This document shows, in pieces, positions 26,178 through 33,718 of a DNA stretch of 34,276 nucleotides. The DNA is from Pseudomonadota bacterium (GTDB lineage Bacteria > Pseudomonadota > Alphaproteobacteria > Acetobacterales > Acetobacteraceae). Below the pieces are notes generated by a model, which saw only the letters and a list, made by a program, of their open reading frames with translations, was not told where the DNA came from and did not search any database. The stretch covers positions 1-34,276 of the forward strand of contig JAKAZY010000005.1 in the NCBI GenBank assembly GCA_021826425.1. The letters are read 5' to 3'. A program made the position numbers and the translations under genes. How positions within the stretch are numbered: position 1 is the first letter of the stretch; the number at the start of each line of letters is the position of its first letter.

Positions 26178-27886
26178 GGGGTTGGCGCGGGGAAATGCTG
26201 GCGTATCTGGGCTTCAACCGCGGCTTTCAGCGCCGGGTCCGGGTTCAGCCCCAGCGCCCTGTACCATTGAAAGCCTGCCTGCAATGGCTGCCCGGCCTGC
26301 CAGAACGCATCGCCCAGATGCGCGTTCACCTCCGCATTATCCGGGGTTAGTTGTGCCGCCCGTACAAGTATTGCCAGCGCCTGCTTGTTGTTGCCGCGCT
26401 TCAGCTCGATGAAGCCGAGAGAATCGAGTACCGCACCATCGTTGGGGTCCAGCCCGGCGGCCCTCGTGAGCATGGCCGCCGCCTGGTCCAGGTTTTCATC
26501 GCGCAGCGCCCAGCTATAGCCAAGATAGTTCAGCACATAAGGCTGGTCTGGCGAGAGTGCCAGCGCTTGCTTGATATCGGGCTCCGCAGCACGCCAATTA
26601 CCGGTCTGGTCCTCGCAGATGCCACGGTCGAAAAACAGGGTCCAGGCGTCCGGCGGTGGCGGGGTGCCGAGGTCGGCGATGGCCTTCTGGTAATAAGGCA
26701 GGGCCTGCCCGTACTGTCCGGCACTGCGCCGGATGTCTCCGGTTGCGGCTAACAGCGTGGTGCTATGGGGATTACTGGCGATCATCCCGTCCAGAAGCAT
26801 CACCGCTTTGTCAGTCTGGCCAAGGCTTGCCAGCAGATTGGCCGTTTGCATGGTGGCTGGGCCGTAAAGCGGGTCGGAGGGTTGGATTGGTGCCAGTGTC
26901 GCGATGGCGCTCTGCATCTGCACCTTGGTGGGGGTGTAGCTGGGGTCGTTGCCGTTGATCTGGGTGTTTGCCAGCAGCAGCCGCGCCGCCGAAAGGTCCG
27001 GCCGCATCTCCAGCGCGAAACGCAGGAACACCGCGCGCAGGAACGCGGCCTGAGGCTGCGAGAACGAGGCAGCGAGGGTGAGATACGCCTCCGCCATGCC
27101 CTGCACCGGCGTGGAGATGACCGGCGCGTGCATTTGCATTTCCATCTGTGGCAGGGCGATGGCGAGATCCGGATGTGCCGCGACGAGTGCCGCCAGCACG
27201 GCTTGCGCGCGGTCTTCATGGCCTTGCCGGGCATCCCAACTGGCCAGAATCTGCGCCAGGCGCAAATTGGGTGAATCCCCGGCAACGGCATCGTAAAGCT
27301 GTGAGGCGCTTTTGGTATCCCCCGACGCATCGGCGATCAGTGCGGCGTTTAGCACATACACGGCCCCAAAATTATTGTCGTTGAAAGCCGGCCCAAGCGT
27401 GTTCAGCGCGGCTTGCTCGTCGCCACGGCCGAACTCAGTCCAGGCCAGCAGCAGCGGCTTGATCATCCCGGTAAGCTGGTCGCCCGGCAGGGCGTTGAAG
27501 AATTTTGCCGCGGTGGCGTAATCGCTGCGTATCGCCGCTTGGTTGCCGCGCAGCAGCGAGGCGAGGACGTTTCCAGGCAAAAGTGGCGCCAACTGCGCCG
27601 CTTCGGGGCTGCCAGAGAGCAAGCCGGCCAAGAAGCCTTCCCCGGCAAGTTCCTGGTTTGCAGGATCTGCCTTCAGCGCGGTGGCGTAGAAGCCTGCGGC
27701 CTTTGCCGGGTCGTTCAACGAGTCAGCATAACGGGCCGCGAGGAATGCGCCCAGCGCCGGGTTGGATGGGGCAAGGCTGGGCTGTGCCAGCGGGGCGGGC
27801 GCGCTGCTGCCTGGCCCGGCCACACAGGCGGATAGCATGATGCAGGTGGCTATGGCGGCGCGGCCAAACGGCAATGAAGCTGGCAT
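26174..27886 (-). CDS. TPR-repeat lipoprotein
   Basis: Exported lipoprotein of 570 residues. The ATG at 27886 gives MPASLPFGRAAIATCIMLSAC, with the lipobox LSAC at the end of a hydrophobic stretch, so lipidation at Cys21 is expected. The rest is alpha-helical with tetratricopeptide repeats: GAFLAARYADSLNDPAKAAGFY, ASWDARQGHEDRAQAVLAALV, and C-terminal ALALSPDQPYVLNYLGYSWA, AAGLDPNDGAVLDSLGFIE and AAQLTPDNAEVNAHLGDAFW. Such proteins act as scaffolds in the outer membrane; the partner is unknown. A longer frame opens at 27913 without the signal peptide organisation being improved. Its stop overlaps the ispE start. Confidence 0.9.
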   Translation of the reverse strand: MPASLPFGRAAIATCIMLSACVAGPGSSAPAPLAQPSLAPSNPALGAFLAARYADSLNDPAKAAGFYATALKADPANQELAGEGFLAGLLSGSPEAAQLAPLLPGNVLASLLRGNQAAIRSDYATAAKFFNALPGDQLTGMIKPLLLAWTEFGRGDEQAALNTLGPAFNDNNFGAVYVLNAALIADASGDTKSASQLYDAVAGDSPNLRLAQILASWDARQGHEDRAQAVLAALVAAHPDLAIALPQMEMQMHAPVISTPVQGMAEAYLTLAASFSQPQAAFLRAVFLRFALEMRPDLSAARLLLANTQINGNDPSYTPTKVQMQSAIATLAPIQPSDPLYGPATMQTANLLASLGQTDKAVMLLDGMIASNPHSTTLLAATGDIRRSAGQYGQALPYYQKAIADLGTPPPPDAWTLFFDRGICEDQTGNWRAAEPDIKQALALSPDQPYVLNYLGYSWALRDENLDQAAAMLTRAAGLDPNDGAVLDSLGFIELKRGNNKQALAILVRAAQLTPDNAEVNAHLGDAFWQAGQPLQAGFQWYRALGLNPDPALKAAVEAQIRQHFPAPTP

Positions 27887-28000
27887 GAAAATTGTGTAGC
27901 AGTGTGACCGCAACCGGGCAAAACACGCGCTTGCCGGGCATGGGCCACCCCTCCTGCGTCACGCTTGTTCCGTCCTGCGGGGTGGGATAGCCTAACGCTC

Positions 28001-28405
28001 ATGCAACCAGAGTTCGAGGCCACGACCAGCGACATTACCGTGCAGGTGCGCGTGGCTTATCTGGATGAGCAATCCGCTCCCGAGGCCGGGCAGTTTTTTT
28101 GGGCGTATCATATAACCATCATCAACCAGAGCCTGGAGACCGTGCAGTTGTTGAAACGCAGTTGGTATATCACCGATGCCAGCGGCCGGGTGCAACGCGT
28201 GCATGGCGATGGTGTGGTGGGCAAGCAGCCGGTGCTTGAGCCCGGCGCGCGGTTTGAATACAGCTCCGGCACGCCACTTGGCACTGCCACGGGTTTCATG
28301 GTCGGCACCTACCATATGCAGTTGGTGCCATCGGGCATGCTGTTTGATGTGGCTGTGCCCGCCTTCAGCCTGGATAGTCCCTATCAGGACGAAAGACGGC
28401 ATTAG
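28001..28405 (+). CDS. apaG: ApaG family protein (DUF525)
   Basis: Small beta-sandwich protein of 134 residues. Family motifs seen: FFWAYHITIINQSLETVQLLKRSW, VHGDGVVGKQPVLEPGARFEYSSG, TPLGTATGFMVGTYHM and FSLDSP towards the end, all characteristic of ApaG/DUF525. Its biochemical function is unclear; the name comes from the E. coli apaGH locus. The ATG at 28001 is preferred; earlier in-frame codons begin at 27965. The stop TAG (28403-28405) falls inside the left end TTAGAG of a dispersed palindromic element. Confidence 0.94.
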   Translation: MQPEFEATTSDITVQVRVAYLDEQSAPEAGQFFWAYHITIINQSLETVQLLKRSWYITDASGRVQRVHGDGVVGKQPVLEPGARFEYSSGTPLGTATGFMVGTYHMQLVPSGMLFDVAVPAFSLDSPYQDERRH

Positions 28406-28439
28406 AGCAAGATTCAACTTGAAACGATCAAACTCTAAA
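28402..28439. repeat. Palindromic dispersed element, copy B
   Basis: Element with inverted ends TTAGAG (28402-28407) and CTCTAA (28433-28438). The 30-bp core at 28410-28439 is 22/30 identical to copy A (6246-6275) and to copy C (11448-11477). The left end carries the TAG stop of apaG. Confidence 0.75.
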
Positions 28440-28524
28440 CGTGCGGCCTAGTGTTGGCGCACTGATCCACCAGGCCCATATGACCGTAATACGAGCATGC
28501 CGGTTGGCCTGGCGAAACAGAGAC

Positions 28525-28528
28525 GGAG
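28525..28528 (+). promoter_or_regulatory. Ribosome binding site of folE
   Basis: GGAG six bases before the TTG at 28535; supports a TTG start. Confidence 0.6.
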
Positions 28529-28534
28529 TCCATT

Positions 28535-29170
28535 TTGAGTACCGAAAAGAAGGAGGCCAAACAGGCCAAGAAAAACAAAAGCCAAGCGCGGCCGAGCAGA
28601 GCCGAGGCGGAGGCGGCGGTGCGCACGATGCTGCTTTGGGCGGGGGAAGACCCTACGCGCGAAGGGCTTCTGGACACTCCCAAGCGCGTCGTGAAGTCTT
28701 ATGAGGAGCTGTTCAGCGGCTACGGCGAGGATCCCGCTTCCATCCTCTCCCGCACCTTTGAGGAGACGGATGGGTACGATGAAATTATTCTGCTGAAGGA
28801 TATCCGGCTTGAAAGCCATTGTGAGCATCACATGGTGCCGATTGTTGGATTGGCTCACGTGGCCTATCTGCCGGGCAACCGGGTTGTTGGCATTTCCAAG
28901 CTGGCGCGAGTGGTGGATGCCTATGCCAAGCGATTTCAGATTCAGGAGAAAATGACAGCACAGATCGCCAATACCATCCAGGAGGTGCTGCAGCCGCGCG
29001 GTGTGGCAGTGGTGATCGAGGCGAACCATCAATGCATTTCCACCCGTGGCGTGCACAAGCCGGGGGTGAGCATGGTCACCAGCCATATGCTGGGGGAATT
29101 CCGTGAAAACCCCTCGACCCGACGTGAGTTTCTGGCGATGATTCAGAGCCGGAAGTGCTCGGAGTTCTGA
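28535..29170 (+). CDS. folE: GTP cyclohydrolase I
   Basis: Enzyme of 211 residues converting GTP to 7,8-dihydroneopterin triphosphate, first step of folate and related pterin synthesis. Zinc ligands at E. coli spacing: Cys96 and His99 in [10 protein letters not shown], and Cys167 in [16 protein letters not shown] (His165 nearby). Also seen: [41 protein letters not shown]. The N-terminal 20 residues are Lys-rich and not conserved. Start is TTG at 28535, supported by GGAG; no in-frame ATG exists nearby upstream. The CtaA gene follows on the same strand after 68 bp. Confidence 0.97.
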   Translation: MSTEKKEAKQAKKNKSQARPSRAEAEAAVRTMLLWAGEDPTREGLLDTPKRVVKSYEELFSGYGEDPASILSRTFEETDGYDEIILLKDIRLESHCEHHMVPIVGLAHVAYLPGNRVVGISKLARVVDAYAKRFQIQEKMTAQIANTIQEVLQPRGVAVVIEANHQCISTRGVHKPGVSMVTSHMLGEFRENPSTRREFLAMIQSRKCSEF

Positions 29171-29227
29171 GGTGGGGATGTGTGCAGTAAGATCCTCGGG
29201 GGGTAAGTCCCTCTCGCAAAGCTTGAC

Positions 29228-29231
29228 GGAG
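29228..29231 (+). promoter_or_regulatory. Ribosome binding site of ctaA (first copy)
   Basis: GGAG seven bases before the TTG at 29239; supports the TTG start. Confidence 0.6.
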
Positions 29232-29238
29232 TAGCCTT

Positions 29239-30318
29239 TTGCCTAGCGATACCACAGGCCCGACAGCCGGTTCTTTTGCTAACACCTACCCGGTGAGCGG
29301 GGCCGCCAGCCAAGCCAACCGCAAGCTGGTCTCCAACTGGCTATTCCTGTTGGCGTTCATGATCTGGGTGATGGTTGGCATTGGCGGCTATACACGTGAT
29401 TCAGGCTCTGGCTTGTCGATCATGAAATGGGAGCCGATTATCGGCGTGCTGCCACCGCTCTCCCAGGACGCGTGGAACAAGGTGTTTGCGCTGTATAAGA
29501 CCATCCCGCAATACCATCTTGAGCATCAGGGCATGGACCTGGCCGGTTTCCAGAAGTTGTTCTGGCCAGAATATATCCACCGCCTCTGGGGGCGGCTGAT
29601 GGGGGCGGTACTGCTGCTGCCGCTGATTTTGTTCACGCTTACCGGGCGGATCGAGAAGCGGCTGATCCCCTGGCTGGTGTTGCTGTTCCTGCTCGGCGGG
29701 CTGCAAGGTTTTATTGGTTGGTTCATGGTCTCCTCGGGCTTCCGGGCGGACTCCATCGCGGTGGAAGGCTGGCGGCTTTCGTTACATTTCTTTGGCGCCA
29801 TGTTCCTGTTCGGCGCGGTGTTATGGACGGCTTTGGTAGTCCGCGCGCCGGAGCCCGTGCGGTATGAAGGCATGCGGGGCCTGCGTCGGCATACGCTGAT
29901 GGCCTTCCTGCTGCTGCTGCTGGCGATGTGGGGCGGCACCATGGTCTCGGGCATTCATGGCATCGCGGATTTTTCCATGGCCAAGAACATCGGAACTGGC
30001 GCGCCACCGCCCGGTTGGCCAATGAGCGGGCTGCTCAACAGCGCGGCAGCGATTATTTTCGGACATCAATTGCTGGCGGTGTTGGCGGCTGTGGCCATTC
30101 TGTCGCTCACCGTGCGGGCCCTGCGCGGTGAGGCCCCTGGCCCGGTGCGTGATGGCGCGTTGCTGGTGGGCGGGCTGGTTATTTTGCAATTCGTACTTGG
30201 CGTTACCGCTTTGGTTTCAGGCCGCATCGACATCGGCGTGGTGCACCAGATGAACGCGGTGCTGCTGCTGGGGGGCTTGCTGTTAATGCTCTACCGGCTG
30301 CGGGGTGCGGCGCGATGA
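29239..30318 (+). CDS. ctaA: COX15/CtaA family heme A synthase, first copy
   Basis: Eight-helix membrane protein of 359 residues that oxidises heme O to heme A for terminal oxidases. Seen: GGYTRDSGSGLSIMKWEP near helix 1, Glu111 and His114 in FWPEYIHRLWGR (the catalytic Glu and the first heme-ligand His), His183 in RLSLHFFG, His276 in IIFGHQLLAV and His336 in GVVHQMNAV. All four heme-ligand histidines and the Glu are thus present. The loop that in COX15/CtaA proteins reads like AGL-AG-x-FNTFPxMDG is replaced by SGIHGIADFSMAKNIG followed by a Pro-rich stretch (GAPPPGW), so it is not canonical. Start TTG at 29239 with GGAG. A second paralogue follows. Confidence 0.94.
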   Translation: MPSDTTGPTAGSFANTYPVSGAASQANRKLVSNWLFLLAFMIWVMVGIGGYTRDSGSGLSIMKWEPIIGVLPPLSQDAWNKVFALYKTIPQYHLEHQGMDLAGFQKLFWPEYIHRLWGRLMGAVLLLPLILFTLTGRIEKRLIPWLVLLFLLGGLQGFIGWFMVSSGFRADSIAVEGWRLSLHFFGAMFLFGAVLWTALVVRAPEPVRYEGMRGLRRHTLMAFLLLLLAMWGGTMVSGIHGIADFSMAKNIGTGAPPPGWPMSGLLNSAAAIIFGHQLLAVLAAVAILSLTVRALRGEAPGPVRDGALLVGGLVILQFVLGVTALVSGRIDIGVVHQMNAVLLLGGLLLMLYRLRGAAR

Positions 30319-30434
30319 TACTGAAGGCCGAGCTGGCGCGCGGGGATGGCGGGGCGGAGATGGTAAAGGTTCCGGCATCGCACAGCGATGCTGGAAAGCC
30401 ACCGGAGGGGGGCGCGCGCCGAATGAAAAGGTGA
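30315..30434 (+). CDS. Possible small ORF between the two CtaA genes (39 aa)
   Basis: An ATG overlaps the first CtaA stop (ATGA at 30315-30318) and opens a 39-codon frame ending TGA at 30432-30434, where it overlaps the GTG start of the second CtaA gene (GTGA). The peptide is charged (starting MILKAELARGD and ending GGARRMKR) with no membrane segment. It resembles no family known to me. It may be a leader or coupling ORF that relays ribosomes to the second gene rather than a functional protein. Coding is unproven. Confidence 0.35.
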   Translation: MILKAELARGDGGAEMVKVPASHSDAGKPPEGGARRMKR

Positions 30435-31477
30435 GGCAGGACCGCGCCGTTGGAAACTGGTTGCTGCTGCTGGCCGCCATGGTGTTTGGCATGGTGGTGG
30501 GGGGCGGCCATGCGCGGACCATCGGCGCCAGCTTTTCCATCCAGGTCTGGCGGCCGTTCACCGGCTTTATCCCGCCCATGAGCACGGCGGACTGGAACCA
30601 GCTTTACGGCTTGTTCCAGCACACGGCGCAATATCAGGCCCATCCGATCGGCATCGCGCAGTATAAAGCCTTGTTCTGGCCAATGTTTTTGGACCGTTGC
30701 TGGGGCAGGCTGATGGCCTGCGTGTTCCTTGTTCCCTTCGTGGTGTTTCTGCTGAAAGGCCGCATCCAGCGCAGATTGGCTTTGTGGCTCGGCTTCATCT
30801 TCCTGCTTGGCGCCGGGCAGGCGGCTTATGGCTGGTACATGGTGCAGACGGGCATGTATCCCGGTGTGCTTTCCCCGCCGCCGGAATGGGCGGCGCCGCA
30901 TCTGCTCTCCGCCATGTTGATTTTCGCGGCATTGCTTTGGACCGGCCTGAGCCTGCGCAACCCAGAGCCGGTGCGGATTGAGGGTGCTGCTACACTGCGC
31001 GGCTTTACCACCGCCACAATGGGGTTGGTCTGGCTGACCATGGGGTTTGGCGCGCTGGTCGCTACCTCCGGCGCGCTGAAAGTGTTCAACACCTTCCCGA
31101 CCATGGATGGCTCCTGGCTGCCGCCAGACATGTTCGGTCAAAACCCGGTTTGGATGAATTTCATCACCAACAAGGGTACGGTGCAGTTCTGCCACCGCCT
31201 GCTGGCGACCATCACCGCGTTAACGGCGTTGACCACCGCCGTGATGGGCCTGCGGATGAAGCTGCCGCCCGCCACGCGGGATTTATTTCTACTGTTGGGC
31301 GGGCTGGTGGCGTTGCAATATGTGCTCGGCATGGCGACACTCGTGCTGGGAAACAATGAGCTCGGCTTTGTGCATGAGCTGAATGCCGTGCTGCTGTTTG
31401 CCGCTGCCATTGGTGCCCACCATGGGTTGCGCGGCGCGGTGGCCGCCCCCGTTGGGGCGCTGGCGGCGGCGGAATAG
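30431..31477 (+). CDS. COX15/CtaA family protein, divergent second copy
   Basis: Membrane protein of 348 residues clearly homologous to its upstream neighbour (WLLLLAAMVFGMVVGGGHAR, FTGFIPPMSTADWNQLYGLF, WGRLMACVFLVPFVVFLL). Helix-2 EYxHR has become MFLDR: Met85 and Asp88 replace the catalytic Glu and the first heme-ligand His, and TRxxxSGLS is now ARTIGASFS. His157, His255 and His315 are kept. It retains the extracytoplasmic loop ALKVFNTFPTMDGSWLPP that the first copy has lost. The start is GTG at 30431; the open frame back to 30305 encodes Arg/Gly-rich sequence without homology. I infer it is not a heme A synthase on its own; a partner or regulatory role is plausible. Confidence 0.9.
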   Translation: MRQDRAVGNWLLLLAAMVFGMVVGGGHARTIGASFSIQVWRPFTGFIPPMSTADWNQLYGLFQHTAQYQAHPIGIAQYKALFWPMFLDRCWGRLMACVFLVPFVVFLLKGRIQRRLALWLGFIFLLGAGQAAYGWYMVQTGMYPGVLSPPPEWAAPHLLSAMLIFAALLWTGLSLRNPEPVRIEGAATLRGFTTATMGLVWLTMGFGALVATSGALKVFNTFPTMDGSWLPPDMFGQNPVWMNFITNKGTVQFCHRLLATITALTALTTAVMGLRMKLPPATRDLFLLLGGLVALQYVLGMATLVLGNNELGFVHELNAVLLFAAAIGAHHGLRGAVAAPVGALAAAE

Positions 31478-31488
31478 GAGTTTGAGAG

Positions 31489-32925
31489 ATGAGTGACGCG
31501 CTGACCAAGGCGGACGAATTCTTCCACGGCCCGCAAGGGCTGGATCTGACGGACGCTGGCAGGCACATCGCCACCGCGCTCGACGGGGCGGATGACGGCG
31601 AGCTGTTTCTGGAATACCGGGAATCGGAATCCATCTCGCTGGACGATGGCCGCATCCGCGCCGCCAGTTTTGACACGCGAAGGGGCTTCGGCCTGCGCGC
31701 GGTGCTGGGCGAGGCGGCGTATTTCGCCCATGCCGGGGATATTTCAGCCGCCGCATTGGGCCGCGCGGCGGAGACGATCCGCGCCGCCAAGGCTATGGAG
31801 CATAGCGTGACATCGGGCGACCCCGCCCCGGCCAGCGCGCCGCTTTATGAGGGCGTGAACCCGCTGGGCGAGGCGCCGTTCGCGGACCGCGCGGCGCTGC
31901 TCAAACAGATCGACGATTTCGCCCGCGCGGCGGATAAGCGCGTGGTGCAGGTGATGGCCAGCATCGCGGGTGAGTGGCAGGTGATCGAGATTATTCGCGC
32001 CGGTGGAGCGCGTGTGGCGGATATCCGCCCGCTGGTGCGGATCAATGTGTCCGTGGTGCTGGAAGAGAACGGCAAGCGTGAATCCGGTAGCCATGGCGCT
32101 GGCGGGCGTTCGGGCTATGGCGCCTATGTGGACCCGGATTTCTGGCAGAACGCGGTGCGCGAGGCGATCCGCCAAGCGGAGGTGAATTTGCGCGCCGTGG
32201 CGGCCCCGGCGGGGGAGATGCCGGTGGTGCTCGGCTCTGGCTGGCCCGGCATTCTGCTGCATGAGGCGATTGGCCACGGGCTGGAGGGGGATTTCAACCG
32301 CAAGCAGACCTCCGCCTTCGCCGGGCTGCTGGGCAGCCGCATCGCCGCACCGGGTGTGACGGTGGTGGATGACGGCACCATCCCCAACCGCCGCGGCTCG
32401 CTGACCATCGACGATGAAGGCACGCCGACCAGCCGCACCGTGCTGATCGAGGATGGGATTCTGAAAGGCTTCATCCAGGACCGGCAGAATGCGCGGCTGA
32501 TGAATATGCGCGCCACCGGCAATGGGCGGCGCCAGAGCTACGCCCACGCGCCGATGCCGCGCATGACCAACACCATCATGCAAGGCGGGCAGGACAAGAA
32601 GGAGGACATGATCGCCTCCGTGAAGCGCGGGCTGTATGCGGTGAATTTCGGCGGCGGGCAGGTGGATATCACCTCCGGCAAATTCGTGTTTTCCGCTTCC
32701 GAGGCCTATCTGATCGAGGATGGCAAGGTGACGTCGCCGGTGAAGGGGGCGACGCTGATCGGCAACGGGCCGGATGCGTTGACCAAGGTGGAGATGATTG
32801 GGGATGATCCGGCGCTCGACCCGGGCATTGGTACCTGTGGCAAGAATGGCCAGGGCGTGCCGGTGGGTGTTGGTCAGCCGACGTTGAAGCTCTCCGGACT
32901 CACCATTGGCGGCACGGCGGCGTGA
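31489..32925 (+). CDS. tldD: Metalloprotease TldD
   Basis: Zinc metalloprotease subunit of 478 residues; with TldE/PmbA it degrades unfolded peptides and matures microcins in E. coli. The zinc motif HEAIGH (about residues 258-263) with the following GLEGDFNRKQ is present, as are VVDDGTIPNRRGSLTIDDEG, MRATGNGRRQSYAHAPMPRMTNT and a C-terminal TCGKNGQGVPVGVGQPT with the conserved cysteine ligand. No tldE is in this window. Start ATG 31489 with GGAG at 31477-31480, eight bases away; the gene begins 11 bp after the second CtaA. Its TGA overlaps the GTG of the secreted protein gene. Confidence 0.97.
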   Translation: MSDALTKADEFFHGPQGLDLTDAGRHIATALDGADDGELFLEYRESESISLDDGRIRAASFDTRRGFGLRAVLGEAAYFAHAGDISAAALGRAAETIRAAKAMEHSVTSGDPAPASAPLYEGVNPLGEAPFADRAALLKQIDDFARAADKRVVQVMASIAGEWQVIEIIRAGGARVADIRPLVRINVSVVLEENGKRESGSHGAGGRSGYGAYVDPDFWQNAVREAIRQAEVNLRAVAAPAGEMPVVLGSGWPGILLHEAIGHGLEGDFNRKQTSAFAGLLGSRIAAPGVTVVDDGTIPNRRGSLTIDDEGTPTSRTVLIEDGILKGFIQDRQNARLMNMRATGNGRRQSYAHAPMPRMTNTIMQGGQDKKEDMIASVKRGLYAVNFGGGQVDITSGKFVFSASEAYLIEDGKVTSPVKGATLIGNGPDALTKVEMIGDDPALDPGIGTCGKNGQGVPVGVGQPTLKLSGLTIGGTAA

Positions 32926-33671
32926 CTCCTAAAAATTTCTGCGCCGCATTGGCGGTTTACCTGGCTTTTGCAGGTTGTGCCGCGGCGCAGGAGCTGACCA
33001 TTCCGCCGCCGGTCTGGCCATATTTGCCCGTGCACGCGGCTTCCGCCACAGGTTTTGTTCCTAAAGGATGGGCGCTTGAGGCTCAGGCGAGGGGGGATTT
33101 AAACGGCGATGGCGTGCCGGATTTGATGTTGGTTCTGCGCGATCAGTCACCGAAAAACATCATTCCTAACCCTGACGGGTTTGGCGATGACCCACTCGAT
33201 AGCAATCCGCGCATCCTGCTTGTGGCTCTGGGTGGTAAGGATGGGTACCGGCTGATTGCCGCCAATCATGATCTTATTACCCGGCACACAGACCCCGACA
33301 TGGAGGATCCGTTCGACGCCAATGGCGGGGTGCTGTTTAAAAACGGCGCATTCCAGATCGATGTGAGCAGCTTTTATGACGCAGGCTCCTGGCAGACGGA
33401 AGATGTGACCTTCACCTTCAGATATCGGCATGGGCAGGTTGTGCTGGTGGGGTATGACAGCACGACAGTCAGCCGTAATTCCGGCGAGATGGACGGCGTG
33501 AGCGCCGATTACCTCACAGGCCGGGTTAAAACGACAAAGGGTTGGATTAATAATAACGAAGAGACCGTCAGCTGGTCGCATCTGAAGCCGCACAGGCTGC
33601 TGCGGCTGCCAGGTCTTGGCGATGGCCTGCTGTTCGACCCGCTGGCGGAGCGGTTCGACGCGCCTTCCTGA
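32922..33671 (+). CDS. Secreted protein with a calcium-binding-like loop
   Basis: Exported protein of 249 residues of unknown function. The N-terminus has a hydrophobic signal sequence (MTPKNFCAALAVYLAFAGCAA) with two possible cleavages: signal peptidase I in AAA before QE, or a weak lipobox FAGC. At residues 59-67 it reads DLNGDGVPD, the D-x-N-x-D-G-x-x-D pattern of EF-hand/dockerin or FG-GAP-type loops. It continues through NIIPNPDGFGDDPLDSN, ITRHTDPDMEDPFDANGG and a beta-rich second half. Start is GTG at 32922, overlapping the tldD stop (GTGA), so it is translated with the protease gene. I do not recognise the family with certainty. Confidence 0.88.
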   Translation: MTPKNFCAALAVYLAFAGCAAAQELTIPPPVWPYLPVHAASATGFVPKGWALEAQARGDLNGDGVPDLMLVLRDQSPKNIIPNPDGFGDDPLDSNPRILLVALGGKDGYRLIAANHDLITRHTDPDMEDPFDANGGVLFKNGAFQIDVSSFYDAGSWQTEDVTFTFRYRHGQVVLVGYDSTTVSRNSGEMDGVSADYLTGRVKTTKGWINNNEETVSWSHLKPHRLLRLPGLGDGLLFDPLAERFDAPS

Positions 33672-33690
33672 ACCGGCGCGGGAGGCCCGT

Positions 33691-33718
33691 AAAAAAGGGC
33701 CTTGCGGCCCTCTTTTTT
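33691..33718. terminator. Bidirectional intrinsic terminator
   Basis: GC-rich stem, GGGCC (33697-33701) / GGCCC (33706-33710) plus an outer A-T pair, loop TTGC. It is flanked by an A-run (33691-33696) and a T-run (33713-33718), so it terminates the secreted-protein gene on the plus strand and carD on the minus strand. The stop of carD (33717-33719) overlaps the end. Confidence 0.9.
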
